Source of the DNA: Tenacibaculum finnmarkense
GTDB lineage: Bacteria > Bacteroidota > Bacteroidia > Flavobacteriales > Flavobacteriaceae
Reading direction: 5' to 3'
DNA: 64,000 nt
Assembly (NCBI RefSeq): GCF_900239185.1
Contig: NZ_OENA01000053.1
Coordinates: 122,300-186,299 of the forward strand
Part shown: one piece after another, positions 41,133 to 49,922 of the stretch
How the letters are laid out: each line of letters starts with the position of its first letter
Position numbering within the stretch: position 1 is the stretch's first letter
Notes under the pieces: model-generated
What the model saw: the letters and a program-made list of their open reading frames with translations, nothing else
Databases searched by the model: none
Told to the model about the DNA's origin: nothing
Translations under genes and position numbers: made by a program

Positions 41133-42218
41133 TTAAGCATGTATTTCCTTAGCTCCCAAACCTACATAATCTGTAATATACTGATTTTTTTGGCAATAAT
41201 CGGCTAGCTTATTTTTGATAAACAGCTCCACATTTTTCTTTTCGTTTTCAGGATATAATACATGAACATTTGCCCCAGCATCTAAAGTAAAACAGATATT
41301 GCTATTATTTTGGGCTCTATATTCCCATATTTTATTGATAACCTCAAGCGTATTTGGTTTCATCAATATAAAATACGGGTTGCTAGTAAGCATCATTGCG
41401 TGCAAGGTTAACGCCTCGCTTTCTACTAAAGTGATAAATTCGTTGATCTTACCGTTTTGAAGAATTTCAGACAATTTCGACAGGTTTTCATTTGCTTGTA
41501 TAAAACGCTGTTCGGCGTAGGGATGCTCGTGCATTAAATTATGCCCAACGGTAGATGAAACTTGTTTTTCGCCTTTATCGACCAATAAAATGGTGTCGCA
41601 ATAATTTTCAAAAATAGGATGTATTTTATAAGGAAATTTAACGGCAAATAAATCAGAACTTCCTTCAATTTGAGGATGTTTTCCCCAAACTACTAATTTT
41701 CCTTCTATGCTTCTACTAGCGCTTCCAGAACCTAAACGGGCTAAAAAAGAGGCTTTTTTATGGATGAAATCGGCAGTTAAAGCAGGGTTTAAGGCTTTTT
41801 CTAAGCTCAATAAACACATGGCAATTGCCGACATTCCACTTGCTGATGATGCAATTCCGCTACTGTGAGGAAATGAATTTTCAGAAGAAATAATCATTTT
41901 ATAGTCTAAAATATACGGGCAGTATTCTTGTATTCTTTCAAAAAATTTAGCAATTTTCGGCTTGAAATCTTCTTTCTTTTTTCCTTCGAAAAATAACTCA
42001 AAAGTAGGGGTATTGCTTTTTGCTGTTTTTTCAAATTCAATAGTAGTAATGGTATGGCAATTATTTAGCGTAAAGCTGATAGACGCATTTTTAGGGATTT
42101 GCGGTTCGCTTTTTCCCCAATATTTTACCAAGGCGATATTACTAGGTGTTTGCCAAGTGTAAGTGGCTTTTTGAATTGTTTCTGTTACTTTTTTTGAAAT
42201 AAAATCTGCTGTATTCAA
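41133..42218 (-). CDS. mvaD: diphosphomevalonate decarboxylase
   Basis: A 361-residue GHMP-fold enzyme that converts mevalonate diphosphate to isopentenyl diphosphate, CO2 and phosphate. Hallmarks are WQTPSNIALVKYWGK (about 22-36), the phosphate loop FPHSSGIASSASGMSAIA (about 118-135) with the catalytic region, and the late segment CFTLDAGANVHVLYP (about 304-318) with the catalytic Asp in LDAGAN. The N-terminal 20 residues are an extension. A TATCTTTG box precedes the gene by 18 bases. It begins a run of five same-strand genes including mevalonate kinase. Confidence 0.93.
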   Translation of the reverse strand: MNTADFISKKVTETIQKATYTWQTPSNIALVKYWGKSEPQIPKNASISFTLNNCHTITTIEFEKTAKSNTPTFELFFEGKKKEDFKPKIAKFFERIQEYCPYILDYKMIISSENSFPHSSGIASSASGMSAIAMCLLSLEKALNPALTADFIHKKASFLARLGSGSASRSIEGKLVVWGKHPQIEGSSDLFAVKFPYKIHPIFENYCDTILLVDKGEKQVSSTVGHNLMHEHPYAEQRFIQANENLSKLSEILQNGKINEFITLVESEALTLHAMMLTSNPYFILMKPNTLEVINKIWEYRAQNNSNICFTLDAGANVHVLYPENEKKNVELFIKNKLADYCQKNQYITDYVGLGAKEIHA

Positions 42219-42236
42219 TTTTGTTGCTATTTATAA

Positions 42237-42244
42237 CAAAGATA
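42237..42244 (-). promoter_or_regulatory. -7 box of mvaD
   Basis: Minus-strand TATCTTTG, a full TAnnTTTG match, ends 18 bases before the mvaD ATG. Confidence 0.55.
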
Positions 42245-42270
42245 TGTTTTGTAGCAGTTATTTGAAAATA

Positions 42271-42303
42271 AAAAAAGGCTGTCTTTTTAAAGACAGCCTT
42301 TTT
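42271..42303 (-). terminator. terminator of the SusC/SusD operon
   Basis: Stem AAAAAAGGCTGTCTT / AAGACAGCCTTTTT with a short loop; T-rich on both strands, 42 bases after the last lipoprotein gene. Confidence 0.9.
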
Positions 42304-42344
42304 AGTAATAAATAAAATATATTAATTCAAATAATTATATAATA

Positions 42345-43277
42345 TTATTTAGTAGTATCTACTAAAACTTTTCCATTAGCATCTTTTACGATATACGTAG
42401 AATCCTCATTTACAGTTACAGTTCCTGCATCTACAAATTCAGTCCATTTATCATTAGCAGTATTAAATGTTAAATTTACAGAATTAGATGCTTTCTTCGC
42501 TACACCCATACTAAAAGGAACAGTTAAATTAACAACTGGATCTCTAGGAAAATCACCATAACCTCCAATGTATCCTTCAATAGTATATTCACCACTTTTT
42601 AAAGTGTTTGCATTTAATGTGAATTTTGAAGAACAGTCATCTTGAACAGGATCAATATAAGTACCATCAGCACTTACTAAGTATAAGTAAAATTCAACTC
42701 CTGCTTCACATAAATCAGTTCCGTTTGGTCCTAATACACTTTCATGGTTTATAGCTAAATCTAAACTAGGAATATCTTTAATTGTAATAGGTATAAAAAT
42801 AGGATTTCCTTCTTTGCTTGTTTTCACACGATTGTATGTGTGATCTTCAATACGTAATACATGTTTCTCATTACCTTCACTATAACTATCTACAAGAGCT
42901 GAAATATTAAGCTCTACTTCTGTAGCATAAGCAGGAATTTTTAATTCAAAACCTCGACCCTGCTCAAGAGATGAAGATGTTTGATCTTGAATGTTTAAAG
43001 ATAAATCTTCTAAAACCTGGTTGTTTTCTTCATCGTTTTCAGCCCCTACTACAGAAACTAATAAGATAGAAGGTTCAATAATTGCTTTATCAAGGGTAAA
43101 TTTAATAGTAGCATCTTTCCCTTCTTCTATTAGTAAAGAAGATACAGAAGCTGTAGCAACAGGTCTTTTATCCTCTGTTGTTAACATGCCTGTTTCTGTG
43201 AATTCTGGGTCACATGACGCCATCGCTAGCCCTATAAGAGCTATTGAGGCTGTTTTATATAAAATATGTTTCATCAT
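42345..43277 (-). CDS. Calx-beta-like surface lipoprotein, last gene of SusCD operon
   Basis: A 310-residue lipoprotein; signal MMKHILYKTASIALIGLAMASC with lipid Cys at residue 22 (start may be the second Met). Residues about 43-150 follow the Calx-beta pattern, SLLIEEGKDATIKFTLDKAI...YATEVELNISALVDSYSEGNEKHVLRIED, a fold common in adhesion and substrate-binding proteins. The C-terminal half is beta-rich with a Cys pair (DLCEAG, DDCSSKF). It takes the place of SusE/F-like binding proteins in polysaccharide loci. No enzyme is present, so the ligand is unknown. Stop-to-start gap from the previous gene is 9 bases. Confidence 0.75.
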   Translation of the reverse strand: MMKHILYKTASIALIGLAMASCDPEFTETGMLTTEDKRPVATASVSSLLIEEGKDATIKFTLDKAIIEPSILLVSVVGAENDEENNQVLEDLSLNIQDQTSSSLEQGRGFELKIPAYATEVELNISALVDSYSEGNEKHVLRIEDHTYNRVKTSKEGNPIFIPITIKDIPSLDLAINHESVLGPNGTDLCEAGVEFYLYLVSADGTYIDPVQDDCSSKFTLNANTLKSGEYTIEGYIGGYGDFPRDPVVNLTVPFSMGVAKKASNSVNLTFNTANDKWTEFVDAGTVTVNEDSTYIVKDANGKVLVDTTK

Positions 43278-43286
43278 TATTTTAAT

Positions 43287-44147
43287 TTATTTTTTAGTAT
43301 ATGTACTTTTTACTTTATAGAATTTTCCATCAAAAACAACTTTGTATTCAATAGTAATATTTCCATCTGCATCAACTTCACCTGCTTTAGTTGAAGCATC
43401 TCCGTCTAAAGATTGAACTACATTACCCCAATGACCTCCTAGTTGTTGATCTTTAATAAATACTTCACCACAAATAACTTCAAATATAAAACCATCATAC
43501 TTCGCAGGGCTCAAAGAACCTACTCCCCATTTATAAGTTGATTCTGTTCTGTATAAGTTAGGTGTTCCATCGTGTAAAACAATAGCTTCTCCAGGATAAT
43601 CTATCAATAAAGGAGATCCATCGTATTTAGCACCTACCATTTTGTTATCGTAAGTAAAATCTTCAACATTTGCTTTACATCCAACAAAAGTTATTGCAAT
43701 TTGGTTGTTATTAGATCCTATTACAACATTATTACCTTGTTCAATGCTAATTTCTAAAACTACTTTAGAAGGAACAGATAAATTTAAAGAACCTGTATTT
43801 ACTGTTAAAGGGATTAGTGCAAAATCATCACCTGCTTTAAGTGTAACTTTTTTAGTCTCTAAAGAAAATTCAGTACCTTCTGTTGCTGAAGATTTATCTG
43901 CAAGAACCTTAATTGTTACCTCTAAATCTTCTTTCAAAAATTGACCATCTCCTCCTCCTAAGAATTTAAGAGGGATTTTTGATACTACAGCTCCTTTATC
44001 TTCAAAATGAGAAATTGTTTTAGCTCCTTCAAAACCTACGATGTAGGCTCCGTTTTTATCGACACTAGTAAACTCTTGATCTTCTTGACATGCAGAAAAA
44101 GCAAGTAGCGCTACTATAAAAAATAGTGTTATTTTAATTGTTTTCAT
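43287..44147 (-). CDS. SusE/DUF1735-like surface lipoprotein
   Basis: A 286-residue lipoprotein with lipobox AFSACQED (Cys at residue 20). Residues about 55-150 look like a Calx-beta or BACON-like immunoglobulin domain (LKFLGGGDGQFLKEDLEVTIKVLADKSSATEGTEFSLETKKVTLKAGD), and the C-terminal half has a conserved block YTWxGS-type YKWGVGSLSPAKYDGFIFEVICG, a shape I associate with SusE-like and DUF1735 proteins without certainty. It is cotranscribed with SusD (21-base gap) and another lipoprotein (9-base gap) and probably sits on the cell surface as an extra binding subunit. Confidence 0.72.
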   Translation of the reverse strand: MKTIKITLFFIVALLAFSACQEDQEFTSVDKNGAYIVGFEGAKTISHFEDKGAVVSKIPLKFLGGGDGQFLKEDLEVTIKVLADKSSATEGTEFSLETKKVTLKAGDDFALIPLTVNTGSLNLSVPSKVVLEISIEQGNNVVIGSNNNQIAITFVGCKANVEDFTYDNKMVGAKYDGSPLLIDYPGEAIVLHDGTPNLYRTESTYKWGVGSLSPAKYDGFIFEVICGEVFIKDQQLGGHWGNVVQSLDGDASTKAGEVDADGNITIEYKVVFDGKFYKVKSTYTKK

Positions 44148-44168
44148 TTTTTTTCTAATTTTAAAAAA

Positions 44169-45740
44169 TTATTTTGTAGTATCCCAGAATATCGTTTTGG
44201 TAAAAATATCATTTTGAGACACCCCTTGAGCAGTTACATTAGCAGTGTTACCTGAGTATTCCGAATCTGGATAAGGAAAACGATTTGGTTTTTTATTACT
44301 AGTTGCTCTTAAAGGCATCGGAGTAGCAGGAAATCCGGTACGGCTATACTCAATAAAAGATTCAATAGCATTTACACTATTTAAAGCAATCCATTTTTGA
44401 GTCATAATTGCTTCTATTTTATTCGTAGAAGCATCCCAACCTAATTTATTAATTGTGCTAATTTTAGACATGTAAGCTTCAATTTCGTCACTAGTAATAC
44501 CGTGGTGACTAAGTGATTCTCTAACACCACTTTCAAATAATGCCTTAGCATCTCCTGAAATTAATCCTTTAGTTACTGCCTCTGACTGTAAGAATAATGA
44601 TTGTGCCGAACTAATTAAAATACCATTAGCTTCAGCGCCTCCTTTAAAAGGAATTGCTCCAATACTAGATACTTTTTTAGGCGACTCTGCTTTTAACGCA
44701 CCTTGCTTAATACCTGCATATTCGTCATCTCCAGCATCATTTTTAAAACTATTATAAAGTGTTTTTAATCGAGGGTCAGCAACTCCTGTTAAATTTCCAT
44801 TTAAAAAATTAATAGCATGCTGAGCAGCAGCAGACTGTGCGTACCAATTGTTGGTTTTTCCTTCAGAATCGTGAAAACGATTATAAAACGGGCTGTTTTT
44901 GTCTTCGTTAGAATTGTTAAATCCTGGGTTTATAGTAACAGTTTCTCCTACGCCAATTAAACCTCCATTTTGAGTTAAAGAAGCCTTTTCTTTATTGATG
45001 TGAGCTACTGTTTCAGCATCCGTTAAATCAGACTGTCTTACTAAAAGACGTAATTTAACGGTGTTTGCTAATTTAACCCACTTGGTCATGTCTCCTTGAT
45101 ATACAATATCTTGAGATATACTTGGGGTTATTACAACACCTGTTTCTTTATCTGTTTCTTCTGCTGTACTAGGAATGTTAGAAAGAACAGGGTCTGCATT
45201 ATTAATTAAAGAAATCGCTTGGTTTAAGTTAGCAACTAATGCACGATAAATTTCTTTCTGATCATCGTAAGCTGGCGATAAGTTTTTACCTCCTTTAAAA
45301 GCTTCAGAATAAGGTACGTTACCCCATAAATCAACAATTGTTTGCATGTAAAAAGATTTATTAATTAAAGCAATTGCTTTATAATAATCATCTACACCAG
45401 GCGTACTTGTTTGAATAATATTGTCTAATTCAGAAACTCCTAAATACATAGAGTTCCATAACCAAGAAACATCACCAGTTTTAATATCTAACTTAGTCCA
45501 TGGGTCATAAGCTCCTGTAAAGTTAAGAATGTTACCAGACCAACTCCCCATTAATACGTTTCCGTAAATGTTTCCATTTACAACTTTTCCTGAATAAGAA
45601 TCAAGTAAAGCAGCTGGTAATTGAATTCCTTTTGTTACTTGTGTAGGATTGTTTAAATCCGTATTTACATCTAAGTAATCAGAACATGCCCCTAATGAAA
45701 TAACGGCGGTTCCTAATAATATATTTCTAAATAATTTCAT
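44169..45740 (-). CDS. SusD/RagB family nutrient-binding outer membrane lipoprotein
   Basis: A 523-residue surface lipoprotein (lipobox LGACSDY, Cys at residue 19) that acts as the lid over its SusC partner. It opens with YLDVNTDLNNPTQ, the SusD-like family 2 pattern, followed by TPR-like helices (SWLWNSMYLGVSELDNIIQ, about 91-109, and FYMQTIVDLWGNVPYSEAF, about 130-148), and ends with MTQKWIALNSVNAIESFIEYSRTGFPATP. This sub-type (SusD-like_2) is frequent in Flavobacteriaceae and is not tied to starch. It lies 9 bases after the SusC gene; no CAZymes or peptidases are in the operon. Confidence 0.93.
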   Translation of the reverse strand: MKLFRNILLGTAVISLGACSDYLDVNTDLNNPTQVTKGIQLPAALLDSYSGKVVNGNIYGNVLMGSWSGNILNFTGAYDPWTKLDIKTGDVSWLWNSMYLGVSELDNIIQTSTPGVDDYYKAIALINKSFYMQTIVDLWGNVPYSEAFKGGKNLSPAYDDQKEIYRALVANLNQAISLINNADPVLSNIPSTAEETDKETGVVITPSISQDIVYQGDMTKWVKLANTVKLRLLVRQSDLTDAETVAHINKEKASLTQNGGLIGVGETVTINPGFNNSNEDKNSPFYNRFHDSEGKTNNWYAQSAAAQHAINFLNGNLTGVADPRLKTLYNSFKNDAGDDEYAGIKQGALKAESPKKVSSIGAIPFKGGAEANGILISSAQSLFLQSEAVTKGLISGDAKALFESGVRESLSHHGITSDEIEAYMSKISTINKLGWDASTNKIEAIMTQKWIALNSVNAIESFIEYSRTGFPATPMPLRATSNKKPNRFPYPDSEYSGNTANVTAQGVSQNDIFTKTIFWDTTK

Positions 45741-45749
45741 AATTTAATT

Positions 45750-48700
45750 TTATAAAGATAAGTTAACACTAAGCCCATAATACCTTGTAGGAGGTAATAA
45801 ATCATACCTTGCAGCTCCACCAGCATTTGCTGAATTATCACCACCTGTAGAATTATACTCAGGATCTGTAAAACCTCTGTTTTCTTTAGATAAGATAACA
45901 AAAGGATTTCTTGCGCTTAAACCTATCTGTAAAGTACTAACTCCTGTGTTTTTTAAGAAGTCTTTTGGCATATCATAGCTTAATGAAATTTCACGTACTT
46001 TTAAAGCAGTTGCATCTAAAACAAAGTTCTCTTGTGTATCGTTAAAACTACCTGTGTAGTAATTTGTAATAGAATTTGCAGTTGTTCCTCCAGTAATAAC
46101 GTTTGTATTAGGAGTGAATTTTCCGTCGGCACCTTTTATTACAGAGTTAGGGTATATAAAACCTTTACGACCCGATTGAATTGTTTCAACAGCTAAACCG
46201 TTTCTTGATAATTCTTGTTTTACACTACTGTAAATACTATGTCCTGTTCTATAATCAAGTGTTGTTGATAAAGAAAAGTTTTTATAGTTAAAACTAGAAG
46301 ATAATCCTAAAACATAATCAGGAGTAACTTTTCCTAATACTACTTTAGCATCTGTTTGTAAAGGGTTTCCTGTATTAGCATCTATAATAACTCTTCCTTT
46401 GTCATCTCTTTGGTAAGCAATACCTTTAATTAAAGGGAATTCTTGTCCTTTTTGAGCTACAATATCAACAGAATTATCGTTAGAAATTACAATTTCGTCT
46501 AATGAATCTGAAATTTTATCAACGACAGTTTTATTTGTTGAGTAACTAGCTCTAAGATCCCAACGGAAATCTTCAGTTTTAATAGGAACGAAACCTAAAT
46601 CAATTTCAAAACCAGTAGAAGAAGTTTGTCCAATATTAATACCTGCAGTTGTAAGACCACTCGCTCTAGATGCAGCAACCTGAACAACTTGATCAGTATT
46701 TTTAGATGAAAACACACTTGCATCTAAAGTAATACGACTTCTATATAAATCTACATTTAATCCAAATTCATGAGAAGCTGTAAACTCAGGTGTTAAGTTA
46801 GGGTCTGTAATAGTTCTGTCAGGACGAAAAGAAGTAACAGTTCCATAAGGAAAAGCATCTGGCTTTTCATAAATAGCATTAATAGCATAAGTACCTGCAG
46901 CGTCATTACCAACTTTTACGAAAGAGTATGATAATTTCATTTTGTTTAATACATCATTTTTTAAACTAGGAAATGCTTTTGTTGGTACAAAAGATACCCC
47001 TGCTGATGGATAAAAGAATGAATTGTTGTCTTTCGATAATTTAGAAGTCCAATCATTTCTACCTGTAAGGTTTAAAAATAAATAATCTCTAAAACCGAAA
47101 TCAAAGTTTCCAAAAACACCAAAAGCTCTTCTTAAATATTTAGCATCAGTAACTGAAGGAGCAGAAGCACCAGAAGCGATATTTGCTAAAGATTCAATGG
47201 CTAAATTATCAACTGATGAATATAAATATTTACGGTTAAATTCTCTAATATCACCACCAATATTTGCTTTAAAAGTAATATCTTCTGTTAAGTTATAGTC
47301 AAAATTAAATTTATAGTTACTATAAATTTCTCTTGTTGTTCTGTTACGAGTAGAAAAAGTTGAAGAAGCTGTTCTATCACCTACTCGTACTACTGGCTCG
47401 GTAAAAGCATTTCTTTTGTATTCTTTATTTGTTTGGCGGAAAACAGCATTTCCTAAAACACTAAAGTTAATATTATCATTAATTTCATAACCTAAGTTTA
47501 TAGAGGTATTAATAATATCACTTTTAGTAGTAGATCTTACATTGTCTAATACCCAAGAAGGGCTTAAATAATATGAATTCCAGTGACGTGTATTTCTTTC
47601 ATCACCTTGAAGATCTTTAAAACGATTAACATCTATATTTGTTGGTGTTTGTAATAAAGCTCCATATACAGAGTTATCACCACGATCAGTTTCTGAACTT
47701 GCTACTTTTTCACTATCAACAATATAAGAAACAGCACCATCTACGGTAAGTTTCCCTACTTTTTTACCAGCTTTAAAATTAAAAGAACTACGCTTATATT
47801 TTTCATTAGGTATAATAGAAGTTACATCTAATAAACCAGCTGAAAAGTTTACATAACCATCTGCTAAACTACCCGTTGAAAGACCAATATTATGTTGTCT
47901 TTGAAAACCTGTGTTAAAGAAATCGTTAATATTATCAGCATTTCCAACGTATGGCGCATACATTTGTGCAGATCCTGGAGCAGCTACACCAATAGGTTGT
48001 AGTGAACCATCAAATGCAGGACCCCAACCACCATTTTCAGCTAAGTTGATACCAGTACCCCAACCTTGACCGTAAGTAGTTTGTCTTTCTGGTAAATATG
48101 CTAATTCTTGAACTTGTACAGAAGTACCAATTGTTACTCTAAATTTACCGTCATTATTTCCTTTTTTAGTAGTAACGATTAATACCCCGTTACTTCCGTC
48201 AGAACCGTATAAAGCAGCACCATTTGCACCTTTTATAACGTTTACACTTTCGATAGATTTAGGATCTAAAGCGTTTAATACAACACTAGAAGAAATAGCA
48301 CCATCAATTACGATTAAAGCACTGTTGTTACCAGTTAAAGATCTATTACCACGTAATCTTAAATCAAAAGTTGGTTTTGCACCTTGACTTGTCGTGTTAA
48401 TTTGTAAACCAGAAACTTTACCAACTAAACCTTGAGTAACCGTAGGTACTTCAGCTTTGGTAATTTCGTCTGCTTTTACTACTTGATTTGCCGTAGTAAT
48501 TTCATCTGATTTTCTTTTAATCCCTAAAGCAGTAACTACAATTTCGTTTAATAAGTTTTCATCATCAGCTAATACGACATTAATTTTGTTAGAAGCTCCT
48601 ACTGTTTTACGAGTTGTAGCTTTACCTACAAAACTAAAAATAAGGATGTCATTTTGTTTAGCGTTAATTGAATAATTACCATCAAAATCAGTTTCTACAC

Positions 48701-48839
48701 CAGTAGTGGTTCCTTTAATAATAATACTAACTCCTGGAAGTCCTCCAGATTCATCTGAGACTACCCCAGATATCGTTTTTTCTTGTGCAAATGTAAACTG
48801 CGATACAAGAAAAAGTAGCCATAATAATGTTACTCTCAT
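45750..48839 (-). CDS. SusC/RagA family TonB-linked outer membrane transporter
   Basis: A 1029-residue transporter. A signal peptide (to FTFAQ, residue 19) is followed by a CarboxypepD_reg-like domain (TISGVVSDESGGLPGVSIIIKGTTTGVETD, about 23-52) and the plug with LLNEIVVTALGIKRK (TonB-box region), LVGKVSGLQI and LRLRGNRSLTGNNSALIVIDG (about 162-182). The long beta barrel ends RYYGLSVNLSL. With the SusD lipoprotein it forms a TonB-energised import complex for a large nutrient. It heads a four-gene operon closed by a terminator. No regulator is adjacent. Confidence 0.95.
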   Translation of the reverse strand: MRVTLLWLLFLVSQFTFAQEKTISGVVSDESGGLPGVSIIIKGTTTGVETDFDGNYSINAKQNDILIFSFVGKATTRKTVGASNKINVVLADDENLLNEIVVTALGIKRKSDEITTANQVVKADEITKAEVPTVTQGLVGKVSGLQINTTSQGAKPTFDLRLRGNRSLTGNNSALIVIDGAISSSVVLNALDPKSIESVNVIKGANGAALYGSDGSNGVLIVTTKKGNNDGKFRVTIGTSVQVQELAYLPERQTTYGQGWGTGINLAENGGWGPAFDGSLQPIGVAAPGSAQMYAPYVGNADNINDFFNTGFQRQHNIGLSTGSLADGYVNFSAGLLDVTSIIPNEKYKRSSFNFKAGKKVGKLTVDGAVSYIVDSEKVASSETDRGDNSVYGALLQTPTNIDVNRFKDLQGDERNTRHWNSYYLSPSWVLDNVRSTTKSDIINTSINLGYEINDNINFSVLGNAVFRQTNKEYKRNAFTEPVVRVGDRTASSTFSTRNRTTREIYSNYKFNFDYNLTEDITFKANIGGDIREFNRKYLYSSVDNLAIESLANIASGASAPSVTDAKYLRRAFGVFGNFDFGFRDYLFLNLTGRNDWTSKLSKDNNSFFYPSAGVSFVPTKAFPSLKNDVLNKMKLSYSFVKVGNDAAGTYAINAIYEKPDAFPYGTVTSFRPDRTITDPNLTPEFTASHEFGLNVDLYRSRITLDASVFSSKNTDQVVQVAASRASGLTTAGINIGQTSSTGFEIDLGFVPIKTEDFRWDLRASYSTNKTVVDKISDSLDEIVISNDNSVDIVAQKGQEFPLIKGIAYQRDDKGRVIIDANTGNPLQTDAKVVLGKVTPDYVLGLSSSFNYKNFSLSTTLDYRTGHSIYSSVKQELSRNGLAVETIQSGRKGFIYPNSVIKGADGKFTPNTNVITGGTTANSITNYYTGSFNDTQENFVLDATALKVREISLSYDMPKDFLKNTGVSTLQIGLSARNPFVILSKENRGFTDPEYNSTGGDNSANAGGAARYDLLPPTRYYGLSVNLSL

Positions 48840-49092
48840 GTTAAAAAAATTTAAATTATTTACTCAAATAACTTAAATAATATAGCTGTTACCTAATTAA
48901 TATCAATAAAGTACCTGCATGGGGTAAAAATGTATATATTAATGAGTGTTTTTGAGAAAAATTTAACAGTTTCCTTGTGACTTAATAAAAAAAAGTAGTT
49001 AGTGTTATTTTAAAATTAATTTTTTAAAGTTTGACTTTCTTTTTTTTGATTAAAATAGTAGTGTTTAATTTTTGAAAATTAACTAAAATTCC

Positions 49093-49186
49093 TAGCCCCG
49101 ATTGTAGCAATTGTTTGAGCTCTTTTTTATTTTTTTCTTTTGAAAAATAAAAAAAGCGAGTGCGAAAAGCGGGAAATAGCTTCAAA
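49093..49186 (+). repeat. Flavo-1-like structured repeat, copy 4, in the 440-base divergent gap
   Basis: Starts TAGCCCCGATTGTAGCAATT and ends GCGAGTGCGAAAAGCGGGAA then TAGCTTC. The central stem is TTTTTATTTTTTTC / GAAAAATAAAAAA, different again from the other copies but still paired. The divergent gap 48840-49277 between SusC and the next + gene otherwise holds only AT-rich DNA and a promoter box at 49246; I could not identify the SusC promoter. Confidence 0.72.
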
Positions 49187-49245
49187 AAATTATTAAATTT
49201 AAACAATAAAATTATTTTTTAATCGGTTTCTAGCATCTAAATAAG

Positions 49246-49253
49246 TATTTTTG
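49246..49253 (+). promoter_or_regulatory. -7 box of the small-gene pair
   Basis: TATTTTTG (TAnnTTTG), ending 24 bases before the ATG at 49278. It lies about 60 bases past the Flavo-1-like copy 4. Confidence 0.45.
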
Positions 49254-49277
49254 TTTTGTAACAATAGTACAAGATAT

Positions 49278-49511
49278 ATGAGCAGGAAAATAAAACTACT
49301 TTGGGATTTTAAAGGACCAGATGGCTTAGCCACGGCAAAGCATCATTGCATTCATTTAAAAGAATTTGCGCAAATAGATGGTTTGGAGTATGATCAGGTA
49401 AATCACCAAGAATTGAATCCTATGCACAGTATTGCTTTTATTGTTGTCGCTGAAAATGATATGAAAATTTTTAGAGATGCTTTAAAGCCTCACCGAGGAG
49501 AAATCGCTTAA
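49278..49511 (+). CDS. small conserved hypothetical protein
   Basis: A 77-residue cytoplasmic protein starting MSRKIKLLWDFKGPDGLATA; an earlier in-frame codon is nearer the promoter box and is less likely. It has a His-rich middle (KHHCIHLKEF, about 24-33) and PMHSIAFIVVAENDMKIF in the C-terminal half, suggesting a small beta-alpha-beta fold of the ACT/ferredoxin size. I do not recognise the family. It is followed by a second small gene 21 bases on, so the two may work together. The pair is read from the box at 49246. Confidence 0.65.
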   Translation: MSRKIKLLWDFKGPDGLATAKHHCIHLKEFAQIDGLEYDQVNHQELNPMHSIAFIVVAENDMKIFRDALKPHRGEIA

Positions 49512-49532
49512 TTTAACTTAAAAAATAAAAAT

Positions 49533-49835
49533 ATGTTTTTAATAAATGCTTTAGCAAAACCAAAGAAATCATCAGAACATTATGATAAAGTTGTAGGGGC
49601 TTATGTAAGTTTGTATATCGATTATAAAGATATTTCAGGCGCTCTTGAACTTGCAAAATATTATATAAAAGATGAAGGATGGAAATTAACAGAAATAGAG
49701 GAGGAGTATTTTACACTCGATTCTATAAATGATGTTGATCAAGAACAAAAAGAATTATACGAAGAAGTGGTAGAATACGGCTATACAATTGTATTTAACT
49801 GTTACCAGGAAGAAGGAGAAGAGGAAGAAGAATAA
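49533..49835 (+). CDS. small acidic conserved hypothetical protein
   Basis: A 100-residue cytoplasmic protein with a very acidic C-terminal tail (CYQEEGEEEEE). The middle (VVGAYVSLYIDYKDISGALELAKYYIKDEGWKLTEIEEEYFTL) resembles an alpha/beta fold. No domain recognised; size and acidity would suit an immunity or inhibitor protein, but there is no toxin nearby, so this is only a remark. It is in a probable two-gene operon with the 77-residue protein upstream. Confidence 0.65.
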   Translation: MFLINALAKPKKSSEHYDKVVGAYVSLYIDYKDISGALELAKYYIKDEGWKLTEIEEEYFTLDSINDVDQEQKELYEEVVEYGYTIVFNCYQEEGEEEEE

Positions 49836-49922
49836 TTTTTGCTTTGGTTCGTTTGTGTTTTATAACCGCAAGCGAACCAAAATATTTTTCTTTTATTAGC
49901 TGCTTAATTAAGTTGTATATTT

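Noticed and set aside
49024..49206. 60-codon minus-strand frame downstream of SusC
   Set aside because: It overlaps the Flavo-1-like copy 4 and AT-rich DNA, with no homologous pattern or promoter.
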